Under the pieces are notes generated by a model, which searched no databases, was not told the DNA's origin, and worked only from the letters and a program-made list of their open reading frames with translations. Positions 1 to 5,091 of a stretch of 9,502 bases of DNA are shown here, one piece after another; the first letter of the stretch is position 1; each line of letters opens with the position of its first letter. The translations under genes were made by a program, and so were the position numbers. Source of the DNA: an uncultured Candidatus Saccharibacteria bacterium (GTDB lineage Bacteria; Patescibacteriota; Saccharimonadia; Saccharimonadales; Saccharimonadaceae); NCBI GenBank assembly GCA_938049075.1, contig CALICZ010000118.1, positions 1-9,502 on the forward strand, in the 5' to 3' direction.

Positions 1-205
1 ACCGAGCAAGAAAATATGGAGAGGCCAGCCACGAAACAAGTAGAAGCGCTCGTTTTATCAACATATCCGACGCAGTCAATGTGTGAGGCTGGCTACCAGT
101 AGGAAGTATTAAAAGCCAGCCCCCTCGCTCGATCGCTTCCTCTCACGTTAGCCCTCACCCATGTTTTTCTCCAAAAGATTAAAAGAAGTACAGAGCAGCA
201 ATCGC
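1..205. other. Edge region with no firm gene
   Basis: No gene can be assigned with confidence. Two open frames run off the left edge. On the plus strand, frame 1 is open from base 1 to a TAG at 100-102 (33 codons) and could be the tail of an upstream gene. On the minus strand, an ATG at 64 would begin a hydrophobic peptide (MLIKRALLLVSWLASPYFLAR) that looks like a signal or membrane segment, but I see no ribosome binding site or -10 box in front of it. An 8-bp inverted repeat, GGCTGGCT (87-94) and AGCCAGCC (114-121), encloses a 19-base loop. It has no T-run on either side, so I do not call it a terminator. Confidence 0.3.
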
Positions 206-211
206 TACAAT
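206..211 (+). promoter_or_regulatory. Promoter -10 box of the ABC exporter gene
   Basis: TACAAT preceded by GC. Transcription would begin near 218, giving a leader of about 26 bases before the ATG at 244. The box and the bases after it, GCTACAATAAGGCTATAA (204-221), match the lemA promoter at 3496-3513 in all but one position. No good -35 hexamer is evident. Confidence 0.55.
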
Positions 212-243
212 AAGGCTATAAGCCGACGCAATAATCAACGATC

Positions 244-2049
244 ATGACCAAACCACCCATCACACCTACCCCCTCACTACGCCAACGTCTGGCGGGGCTG
301 TGGCTGGTGGTGCGGATTATTTGGCGGGAGGCACCGCTGACAATCGTCATTCAAGCGGTGGGAGCAGTGCTGTCGGCGGTGCTGCCACTAGCTACGGCCT
401 ACTACGCCGCTCTTACCACAACGGCTTTGGCTGAGGCATATGCAACGGGTGGGCAGCCGCAGCAGCTCCTTACCTATGTGGTGACGACTGTAGTGCTGGG
501 TGTGGTGGCGAGTGTATGGTCGGTGGTGCAGGGGTATTACGACCAAGTGTCGCGCTACCGCATCGAGGCGGCCATGAGCGACCATATGTATGCCCGCCTC
601 CACGCGCTGGATTTTTGGCGCTACGACGACCCTGCGACCATTGATATGTTTGATAAAGCGCAGCGCTTCGTCCAGTCATTTTCGTACCTCTTTACCCAAC
701 TGGTGCGAATGCTGACGGCGCTGGTGTCGCTGGCAACAAGCCTGTGGATGATGGTGATGGTGAGCTGGTGGCTGGGGTTGCTTGTACTCGTGGCGCTTGT
801 GCCAAGTAGTGTGGTGCAGGTGCGGCTGTCGCGTTTGCAGGCTGGTCACTGGCGCGAGCAGGTGGCGACGCGGCGGCGCATGGCGTGGATCGAGCACATC
901 CTTAGCCGGCCGAACTTCATTGCCGAGCTGCGCCTCTATGGAGTGATCCACCATCTGCTTGGTGAGCGAGCAGCACTGCGGGATAAAGATCGGCTGCGGG
1001 TGCTTGGCTACGAGCGCCGCTTTATGGGGCAGCGCCTGGGCGGAGAGATTATCCAGGCGGCAGCGGAGGTAGTGGCGCTTGCTTGGGTGGTGCTGGAGAT
1101 CGTGGCGCATCGCCAGCCAATTGGGCAATTTGTGCTCGTGCAGCAAATGGTAGGACGAGTGATGAGCGAGATGGACAGCGTGATTAATACATATAATATG
1201 ATTGACGAAGACCTCGCCACCATGACAGACTACCAGCAGTTTATGGTGCTGCCTACCATGAGCCAGGCAGCCACTATCGATGAGGTGACGCTGCGCGATG
1301 CGATCGCGGTGCAGCGGGTGTCGTTTTGCTATCCATGCACGCAAACGGCGGTGCTGCGCGATATTTCTCTCACGATTCGCCGTGGCCAGCACATTGCCAT
1401 CGTGGGCGAAAATGGCGCTGGCAAGAGCACGCTCGTTAAGCTGTTCACTGGTCTATATCAGCCCAGCAAAGGCAGCATTACCATTGATGGGGACGATCTC
1501 CGTCATATCAGCCCAGCAGCCTGGCACCGGCAATTGGCTGTGCTGGGGCAGGAGTTCATCCGCTACGACTTCGCCACAGCGCACGAGAATGTTTGGTATG
1601 GCGACGTCTCGCAGCCGGTAGATACAGCACGCCGCGATGCTGCACTGCGTCAGGCCGAGGCAGCCGATTTTGTCCGCAAGCTCCCTCATGGTGGAAACAG
1701 TTATATCAGTAAATGGATGGAGGCAGACGACCACGAAACAGGGGTCGATCTATCCGGTGGGCAGTGGCAACGCCTGGCCTTGGCGCGCAACTTGTATCGC
1801 AATGCGCCCATCATCATCCTCGACGAGCCCACCAGCGCCATCGACGCTGCCGCCGAAGCACGCATCTTTCGCCACCTCTTTGCCAAGCAGGGTAAGACTA
1901 TCATCACCATTAGCCACCGCTATAGTACCGTCAAGAAGGCGGACACCATTTACGTCATCGCCCACGGCCGCATCGTTGAGCATGGCACTGCCACCGCATT
2001 GATGGCGCAGCGTGGTGCATTCTACGAGATGTTCAAAGAACAGATATAG
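244..2049 (+). CDS. ABC exporter, fused membrane and ATPase domains
   Basis: A 601-residue half-transporter of the ABC-B exporter type. It is expected to dimerise in the membrane and export a peptide, lipid or drug using ATP. Residues about 20-320 form the membrane domain, with hydrophobic stretches near 20-55, 75-97, 150-192 and 268-292. The ATPase domain shows Walker A GENGAGKST (388-396), the Q-loop glutamine Q436, signature LSGGQ (503-507), Walker B ending LDEP with D527/E528, D-loop SAID (531-534) and the H-loop histidine H558. All catalytic residues are present, so it should be active. The signature continues as LSGGQWQ, a variant I associate with lantibiotic-exporter-like (NisT/SpaT) proteins; the substrate cannot be read from sequence. 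The ATG at 244 is the only good start, but no Shine-Dalgarno precedes it. No partner half-transporter is visible downstream. Its stop lies just ahead of the tRNA-Cys -10 box. Confidence 0.93.
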   Translation: MTKPPITPTPSLRQRLAGLWLVVRIIWREAPLTIVIQAVGAVLSAVLPLATAYYAALTTTALAEAYATGGQPQQLLTYVVTTVVLGVVASVWSVVQGYYDQVSRYRIEAAMSDHMYARLHALDFWRYDDPATIDMFDKAQRFVQSFSYLFTQLVRMLTALVSLATSLWMMVMVSWWLGLLVLVALVPSSVVQVRLSRLQAGHWREQVATRRRMAWIEHILSRPNFIAELRLYGVIHHLLGERAALRDKDRLRVLGYERRFMGQRLGGEIIQAAAEVVALAWVVLEIVAHRQPIGQFVLVQQMVGRVMSEMDSVINTYNMIDEDLATMTDYQQFMVLPTMSQAATIDEVTLRDAIAVQRVSFCYPCTQTAVLRDISLTIRRGQHIAIVGENGAGKSTLVKLFTGLYQPSKGSITIDGDDLRHISPAAWHRQLAVLGQEFIRYDFATAHENVWYGDVSQPVDTARRDAALRQAEAADFVRKLPHGGNSYISKWMEADDHETGVDLSGGQWQRLALARNLYRNAPIIILDEPTSAIDAAAEARIFRHLFAKQGKTIITISHRYSTVKKADTIYVIAHGRIVEHGTATALMAQRGAFYEMFKEQI

Positions 2050-2060
2050 TTTGGTATAAT
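2032..2060 (+). promoter_or_regulatory. Promoter of tRNA-Cys
   Basis: A near-consensus pair: TTCAAA (2032-2037), 17 bases, then TATAAT (2055-2060). Expected start near 2067, two bases before the tRNA. The -35 box lies within the last codons of the ABC exporter gene, so the promoter overlaps coding sequence. Confidence 0.7.
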
Positions 2061-2068
2061 AGGGGTGT

Positions 2069-2142
2069 GGCACCGTGGCCGAGAGGTTAGGCAGAGCTCT
2101 GCAAAAGCTCGTACAGCGGTTCGAGTCCGCTCGGTGCCTCCA
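2069..2142 (+). tRNA. tRNA-Cys (anticodon GCA)
   Basis: A complete cloverleaf can be folded by hand. The acceptor stem is GGCACCG (2069-2075) with CGGTGCC (2132-2138). The D-stem is GCC/GGC. The anticodon stem GAGCT/AGCTC encloses loop CTGCAAA with anticodon GCA at 2101-2103. The T-arm is AGCGG-TTCGAGT-CCGCT (2115-2131). The discriminator base is T at 2139, as expected of tRNA-Cys (U73), and CCA is encoded at 2140-2142. The HNH gene on the other strand ends 8 bases further on. Confidence 0.97.
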
Positions 2143-2149
2143 TGTGGTA

Positions 2150-2602
2150 TTATTTTTGGAATGCTTTATACCAGCCCATTTGCTGTGCAGTGTGTCGCTT
2201 GTGGCAATTCGCACAGAGGATGCGGCATTTTTTCATTTCGACCACGACGTCTGGCCACGAGTATCCCAGTCGGACTGCTTGCGAGATACCAAAGCGCTTT
2301 GACGTTGGGTCGATATGGTCAAACTCCAGCACACGAACATCATCCTCACCACAGATTGCGCACGATTTATCGCACAAATAAGCAAGCATATTGTGGCGAA
2401 ATTCGGCGCGCAGTCGCTCGCGGCGCTGCTTGGCACGCTGTTGGTAGGCTGCTTGGTTCTTGCGATAATGCTCGGCGTGGGTGGTGTGGCGCTGAGCTTT
2501 GTAGCACTGCTTGCATTGGGCGTGGCGTGTGCCAGTTGCAGTGTTCCTGACGAAAAAGTCGCTTTTTGGCTTATATTCGCCACATTTTGAGCATGGTTTC
2601 AT
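2150..2602 (-). CDS. HNH endonuclease with N-terminal zinc ribbon
   Basis: A 150-residue protein with two parts. Residues 1-35 form a small zinc ribbon (C4xxC7 and C30xxC33). A basic helical linker (about 36-75) follows. The HNH nuclease fold at 81-137 has C81xxC84, the metal-binding FDHID motif (D95, H96), and C130-A-N132-C133-H134 followed by H137. The C81/C84/C130/C133 set should hold a structural zinc, with H96, N132 and H134 or H137 at the active site. Such small HNH proteins are common in phages and as free-standing mobile genes. It may cut DNA for spread, or act in defence or packaging. The ATG at 2602 opens 16 bases after the hydrolase stop on the same strand, so the two may share a transcript. 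A TATTTT box at 2616-2611 could instead give a near-leaderless message. No Shine-Dalgarno is seen. Confidence 0.87.
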   Translation of the reverse strand: MKPCSKCGEYKPKSDFFVRNTATGTRHAQCKQCYKAQRHTTHAEHYRKNQAAYQQRAKQRRERLRAEFRHNMLAYLCDKSCAICGEDDVRVLEFDHIDPTSKRFGISQAVRLGYSWPDVVVEMKKCRILCANCHKRHTAQQMGWYKAFQK

Positions 2603-2618
2603 GATTCGTAAAAATAGG

Positions 2619-3206
2619 TTATGACATCAGTAGATCGCGTAGTTCGGGGAAGGTTGGCTGGAAGAAATGATTGCGATTTTCAAAAATATGCGCCTGAGCG
2701 GTCGGTAAGTCTCGCTGAAATTTGGCAAGTTCGGTAAATGGCACGACTGGGTCGTCTTGGCTGTGAAATAGGTGAATTTCTTTGGCGGATGTTTCGAGTC
2801 CAGTGGCGCTTGTTACTCGAAAGCTACCGAGGTCTTCAGTCGATTCGTCGTCATAGCATGGTGACACTAGCACCAATCGCCGGACTGGCGTGCTAAGTGG
2901 TGATTCATGCAAATATTTTGCCAAAAACATGGCACCCAAGCTATAGCCAACCAACTGAACATCATCACCAAGCAGAGGTAGTAGCTTTTCAAAGTATATT
3001 TTCCACTCAGCGTAGCGAGCATTTTGCTTGTTAGGGAAATCTGGCAGCAAAACATCGGCGTCGACGATTTCTTGCGCCAGCCAGTCACGCCATTTTTGTG
3101 CCCACAGGAGTCGTTCGTACTGCAGCTGACTATTCTTGAGATTATTCAAGTAATTTTCGTAGCTATTAAAGCTCGATCCGCCATGAATTATTACAATTTG
3201 CTTCAT
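2619..3206 (-). CDS. Alpha/beta serine hydrolase (RBBP9/YdeN-like)
   Basis: A 195-residue single-domain hydrolase. It begins with a beta-strand and oxyanion region (KQIVIIHGG, 2-10). It carries the nucleophile elbow GYSLG with S89, an aspartate in SQDDPVVPF (D152, possibly D151) and a histidine in NRNHFF (H180), in the expected Ser-Asp-His order. Size and motif spacing suit the RBBP9/YdeN group of small intracellular hydrolases, whose substrates are mostly unknown. No signal peptide is present, so it is probably cytosolic. The frame stays open upstream to 3695, but that stretch is antisense to tRNA-Leu and lacks protein character. I therefore start at the ATG at 3206; MFM from 3212 is the alternative. 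A -10 box ends 6 bases before 3206, suggesting a leaderless message. The HNH gene follows 16 bases downstream. Confidence 0.85.
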   Translation of the reverse strand: MKQIVIIHGGSSFNSYENYLNNLKNSQLQYERLLWAQKWRDWLAQEIVDADVLLPDFPNKQNARYAEWKIYFEKLLPLLGDDVQLVGYSLGAMFLAKYLHESPLSTPVRRLVLVSPCYDDESTEDLGSFRVTSATGLETSAKEIHLFHSQDDPVVPFTELAKFQRDLPTAQAHIFENRNHFFQPTFPELRDLLMS

Positions 3207-3220
3207 AAACATAGTATAAT
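3191..3220 (+). promoter_or_regulatory. Promoter of tRNA-Leu
   Basis: TTACAA (3191-3196), 18 bases, then TATAAT (3215-3220). Transcription would start near 3227, leaving a 5' leader of about 35 bases to be trimmed. The -10 box overlaps the minus-strand -10 box of the hydrolase gene. Confidence 0.55.
3213..3218 (-). promoter_or_regulatory. Promoter -10 box of the hydrolase gene
   Basis: Read on the minus strand this is TATACT, with TATTAT at 3221-3216 overlapping it as an alternative. Six bases separate its end from the ATG at 3206, so the start of transcription would fall at or next to the start codon. There is no clear -35 box. Confidence 0.45.
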
Positions 3221-3261
3221 ACAAGCAGCACATGGCTGCTATGCCAGAAGTGCGGCTGCAC

Positions 3262-3347
3262 GCGCGAGTGGCGGAACTGGTAGACGCGAGGGACTTAAAA
3301 TCCCTTGGCCAAAAGCCGTGCGGGTTCGATTCCCGCCTTGCGCACCA
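3262..3347 (+). tRNA. tRNA-Leu (anticodon TAA)
   Basis: An 86-base class II tRNA. The acceptor stem is GCGCGAG (3262-3268) with CTTGCGC (3337-3343), including one G-T pair. The D-stem is GCG/CGC. The anticodon stem AGGGA/TCCCT encloses loop CTTAAAA with anticodon TAA at 3296-3298, which reads UUA. The long variable arm (3306-3319) has a GGC/GCC stem, typical of Leu. The T-arm is GCGGG-TTCGATT-CCCGC. The discriminator is A and CCA is encoded at 3345-3347. Confidence 0.97.
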
Positions 3348-3361
3348 GGCATGATATAACA

Positions 3362-3392
3362 GAGAAAACCACTCGGGGAGAGTGGTTTTCTC
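3362..3392 (+). terminator. Hairpin terminator after tRNA-Leu
   Basis: A perfect 13-bp stem, GAGAAAACCACTC (3362-3374) and GAGTGGTTTTCTC (3380-3392), with a 5-base loop GGGGA. The T-run lies within the 3' arm rather than after it. The matching A-run in the 5' arm means it could also work on the minus strand, insulating the tRNA from lemA. Confidence 0.7.
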
Positions 3393-3497
3393 GTATACAC
3401 AGCCAGAAGAGTGGGGTATGGCGGCATTTGTGCTCGCTCCGAGCCCAAGATTTATTGTAGAATTACCCCAACCGCTGGCGAAAGCCACACAATTTGC

Positions 3498-3503
3498 TAT
3501 AAT
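3498..3503 (+). promoter_or_regulatory. Promoter -10 box of lemA
   Basis: A perfect TATAAT preceded by TTTGC. A weak -35 candidate, TGGCGA (3476-3481), lies 16 bases upstream. Transcription would start near 3510, leaving about 25 bases of leader with a strong Shine-Dalgarno AAAGGAGA (3518-3525). Confidence 0.7.
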
Positions 3504-3534
3504 AAGGCTATAACCAAAAAGGAGAAACGACACT

Positions 3535-4104
3535 ATGACAATAGCATTAATCGTTTTGCTCGGCGTGATTGGCCTGCTCGTTTTGTTTGGCATCTTCATG
3601 TGGGCAACGTACAACAGCTTGGTCAAGCTGAAGATCCGCGTGGACGAAGCCTGGAGCGACATCACCGTCCAACTCAAGCGCCGAACAGACCTCATCCCGA
3701 ACTTAGTCGGTACGGTAAAGGGCTACGCAGCACACGAGAAGGAAGTCTTTGAGAATGTGGCAGAGGCTCGCAGCGCCATCATGAATGCCCAAGGCGTGCA
3801 AGAGACGGCTGCGGCAGAGAATATGATCGAGGGCGCTCTGAAGAGCTTGTTTGCCGTAGCAGAGGCTTACCCAGACCTCAAGGCCAACCAAAACTTCATC
3901 CAGCTGCAGCAAGAGCTGGTAGACACTGAGGACAAGATCCAGGCTGCGCGCCGCTTCTACAACGGTGGTGTGCGCGACCTCAACACTCGCATCGCCATGT
4001 TCCCCGCCAACATCGTGGCTGGCATGCTGGGCTTCAAAGCTCGCGAGTTCTTCGAGGTCGAAGACCGTGCCAGCGTCGAGAACCCAGTGCAGGTGCAGTT
4101 CTAG
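3535..4104 (+). CDS. lemA: LemA family membrane-anchored protein
   Basis: A 189-residue LemA protein with one N-terminal membrane segment (about 3-25), followed by a helical-bundle domain whose orientation I infer to be outward. Family motifs are visible: RRTDLIPNLV (49-58), AYPDLKAN (111-118), RRFYN (139-143) and a FPAN motif (156-159). Length is normal for the family. The biochemical role of LemA is not settled; it is commonly found beside HtpX/M48 proteases and is thought to belong to a membrane-protein quality-control or envelope-stress function. Start ATG 3535 is supported by AAAGGAGA 9 bases upstream. The gene appears monocistronic, having its own promoter and a strong terminator right after the stop. 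The expected partner htpX lies about 990 bases away instead of adjacent. Confidence 0.95.
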   Translation: MTIALIVLLGVIGLLVLFGIFMWATYNSLVKLKIRVDEAWSDITVQLKRRTDLIPNLVGTVKGYAAHEKEVFENVAEARSAIMNAQGVQETAAAENMIEGALKSLFAVAEAYPDLKANQNFIQLQQELVDTEDKIQAARRFYNGGVRDLNTRIAMFPANIVAGMLGFKAREFFEVEDRASVENPVQVQF

Positions 4105-4124
4105 GTATCACGCGCAGTATAGCG

Positions 4125-4154
4125 AAACCGCCCTTGATGGAGGGCGGTTTTTTT
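4125..4154 (+). terminator. Rho-independent terminator of lemA
   Basis: A perfect 10-bp stem AAACCGCCCT (4125-4134) and AGGGCGGTTT (4141-4150), loop TGATGG, with a run of seven T (4148-4154). It starts 20 bases after the lemA stop. Confidence 0.95.
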
Positions 4155-4303
4155 ATTGTGTTGCAACAGCGTAAGGGCTGTGATGTTAGGTTGTATGTCA
4201 TTCTTGGAGTGAGGGGTGCTTGAGAAGAGTTATGGCTACAGTGAGCGGCTTATCGCTTGGCTGGGGTGTTTTATCTAGAAGGTGAGGCGCGTTAGTAGAA
4301 TAA

Positions 4304-4319
4304 AATCATTGCAATGATT
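4304..4319. repeat. 16-bp perfect palindrome
   Basis: AATCATTGCAATGATT equals its own reverse complement over all 16 bases, and the symmetry stops at the next base on each side. This is the size and form of a dimeric repressor operator. It sits directly behind a minus-strand TATTCT box (4302-4297), but no gene starts from that box. Confidence 0.6.
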
Positions 4320-4363
4320 GGGAATGCTAGAGCGCTGCCAGCAGGTGAGAACATCGCAAGAGG

Positions 4364-4423
4364 CGAACATGACAAGCAGAGCAGGAGAGGGCAGACACCC
4401 TTCTAGGATGGATGTCATGTTCG
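4364..4423. repeat. 60-nt hairpin, 11-bp perfect outer stem
   Basis: CGAACATGACA (4364-4374) pairs perfectly with TGTCATGTTCG (4413-4423). Inside, AGAGGG (4386-4391) pairs with CCCTTCT (4398-4404) with one bulged T. It begins 10 bases beyond the stop of the minus-strand membrane gene, so it may shape that transcript's 3' end. No T-run follows on either strand, so it is not a standard terminator. Confidence 0.6.
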
Positions 4424-4432
4424 ATAGGGATG

Positions 4433-4759
4433 TCACACGAAGAAGTGCACAAACCACCCTGACACTAGCGTGAGAGTAATGAGGATAAATAGTCTCAAAT
4501 ACTTCTCTAGGTCAGAGCAATTGCTCCGCTCCCCTGATGACGAGCCATTAATAAGACTCGCGGTTAGCATGATGCCAAGAGATTGAAACATGCTGATTTG
4601 TGGCACTCCAAAAATGGGAACAATAAACCAGCCCCAAAGTAGGCTAAACGTCCACACTCCGAGAAATCCGGATGCAAACACAAGTACACACTCAGCAATG
4701 ACGGTACCCCTAGTCTTCGTCTCTTTCTCGGTAATGGTGATTCTGACGTCACTCATCAT
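4433..4759 (-). CDS. Small membrane protein of unknown function
   Basis: A 108-residue protein I do not recognise as a named family. A short polar N-terminus (1-18) is followed by hydrophobic segments at about 20-42, 43-70 (containing WGWFIVPIFGVPQIS, 42-56) and 87-106. A Ser-, Glu- and Asn-rich polar loop (71-85) lies between the last two. That makes two or three membrane passes. I chose the ATG at 4759 (the next codon, 4756, is also ATG) because a Shine-Dalgarno GGGGAG lies 8 bases upstream (4773-4768). The frame stays open upstream to 4831, but those residues cross a likely promoter. The gene is alone on its strand between lemA and htpX, and stem-loop elements flank it on both sides. Coding is supported by the Shine-Dalgarno, the start context and clear membrane-segment pattern. 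The GVPQIS-containing loop recalls short proteins of phages or plasmids, but that is an impression only. Confidence 0.65.
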   Translation of the reverse strand: MMSDVRITITEKETKTRGTVIAECVLVFASGFLGVWTFSLLWGWFIVPIFGVPQISMFQSLGIMLTASLINGSSSGERSNCSDLEKYLRLFILITLTLVSGWFVHFFV

Positions 4760-4793
4760 CTTACTCTCTCCCCACCCAAGCGGACGCTCGTGT

Positions 4794-4799
4794 AGAATA
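4794..4799 (-). promoter_or_regulatory. Probable -10 box of the small membrane protein gene
   Basis: TATTCT on the minus strand, about 35 bases upstream of the ATG at 4759. No clear -35 hexamer is present at the right spacing. Confidence 0.4.
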
Positions 4800-4826
4800 A
4801 CACTGGTCGACGCTCGGATGCGGCGA

Positions 4827-4884
4827 CTCAAGGTGGGGTGCTGGGGCGCAGCTATGTAGCCATGCCTGGGCAGCCCACCTTGAG
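4827..4884. repeat. 58-nt hairpin, 11-bp perfect outer stem
   Basis: CTCAAGGTGGG (4827-4837) pairs perfectly with CCCACCTTGAG (4874-4884). The interior continues the fold with short stems CTG/CAG (4841-4843, 4871-4873), GGC/GCC (4845-4847, 4864-4866) and GCT/AGC (4851-4853, 4858-4860) around an ATGT loop, separated by small internal loops. No T-run follows on either strand. It resembles a structured RNA or a miniature element. I could not match it to SRP RNA or any other known RNA by eye. Confidence 0.6.
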
Positions 4885-4946
4885 CGGTATGCTCTGCTTG
4901 TCAAACAACACTTTTGGACAAAATGCGAACATATGTCAACAAAAGC

Positions 4947-4960
4947 TGATATATATATCA
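4947..4960. repeat. 14-bp AT-rich palindrome
   Basis: TGATATATATATCA is its own reverse complement. It lies 132 bases before htpX, with ACATATGT (4929-4936) nearby. It is a possible operator, but alternating AT makes chance symmetry likely. Confidence 0.4.
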
Positions 4961-5057
4961 ATATATGAGGGGCGAGTCAAGTGGGTGCAACGTAGGCCCG
5001 AAAACCTCACTAATAGTCAGCGCAGAGAATGCGGCGCTCGGAGATTAACGCGAGTGC

Positions 5058-5085
5058 CTGCAAAACCACCATTATCTGCTACAAT
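5058..5085 (+). promoter_or_regulatory. Promoter of htpX
   Basis: CTGCAA (5058-5063), 16 bases, then TGC-TACAAT with the -10 box at 5080-5085. Only six bases (5086-5091) separate the -10 box from the htpX ATG, so transcription should start at or next to the A of the start codon. Confidence 0.6.
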
Positions 5086-5091
5086 ATATCT

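Larger units (their letters stand above)
4155..4432. other. Non-coding stretch with palindromes
   Basis: No convincing gene is seen. A minus-strand frame at 4275-4457 is open, but its cysteine-rich translation looks unlike a protein and it overlaps the next gene. The stretch holds a 16-bp perfect palindrome (4304-4319) and a roughly 60-nt hairpin (4364-4423), listed separately. A TATTCT box on the minus strand (4302-4297) could start a transcript running leftwards, but no gene follows it. Confidence 0.5.
4800..5057. other. Divergent intergenic region, no gene seen
   Basis: This is most of the gap between the leftward small membrane gene and rightward htpX. The open frames here show no protein character. 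It contains a 58-nt hairpin (4827-4884), an 8-bp palindrome ACATATGT (4929-4936) and a 14-bp AT-rich palindrome (4947-4960). These could be regulator sites for the two divergent genes or the remains of an inserted element. Confidence 0.5.

Noticed and set aside
87..121. 8-bp inverted repeat near the left edge as a terminator
   Set aside because: The loop is 19 bases, the stem is short and no T-run follows on either strand.
676..1392. Long minus-strand 238-codon frame inside the ABC exporter gene
   Set aside because: Its His-rich, Gln-rich composition is typical of an antisense shadow of a GC-rich gene, and the plus strand encodes a clear transporter.
2065..2590. Plus-strand frames opposite the HNH gene
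   Set aside because: They are shadows of the HNH gene; the minus-strand frame has the conserved zinc and HNH residues, and one of these frames also runs through the tRNA.
3207..3695. N-terminal extension of the hydrolase frame up to 3695
   Set aside because: It is antisense to tRNA-Leu, the terminator and the start of lemA, and it lacks the character of a protein domain. The fold starts exactly at the ATG at 3206.
4364..4423. Integron attC-like recombination site
   Set aside because: The size fits, but the stem ends do not give the required GTTRRRY/RYYYAAC core sites (GTTCGAT is present instead), and no integrase is in the window.
4275..4457. Minus-strand 60-codon frame after the small membrane gene
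   Set aside because: It overlaps that gene, has no ribosome binding site, has unlikely composition, and covers the hairpin and the palindrome.
4827..4884. SRP (4.5S) RNA
   Set aside because: The hairpin lacks the conserved GGAAGCAG-type apical internal loop and tetraloop of SRP RNA.
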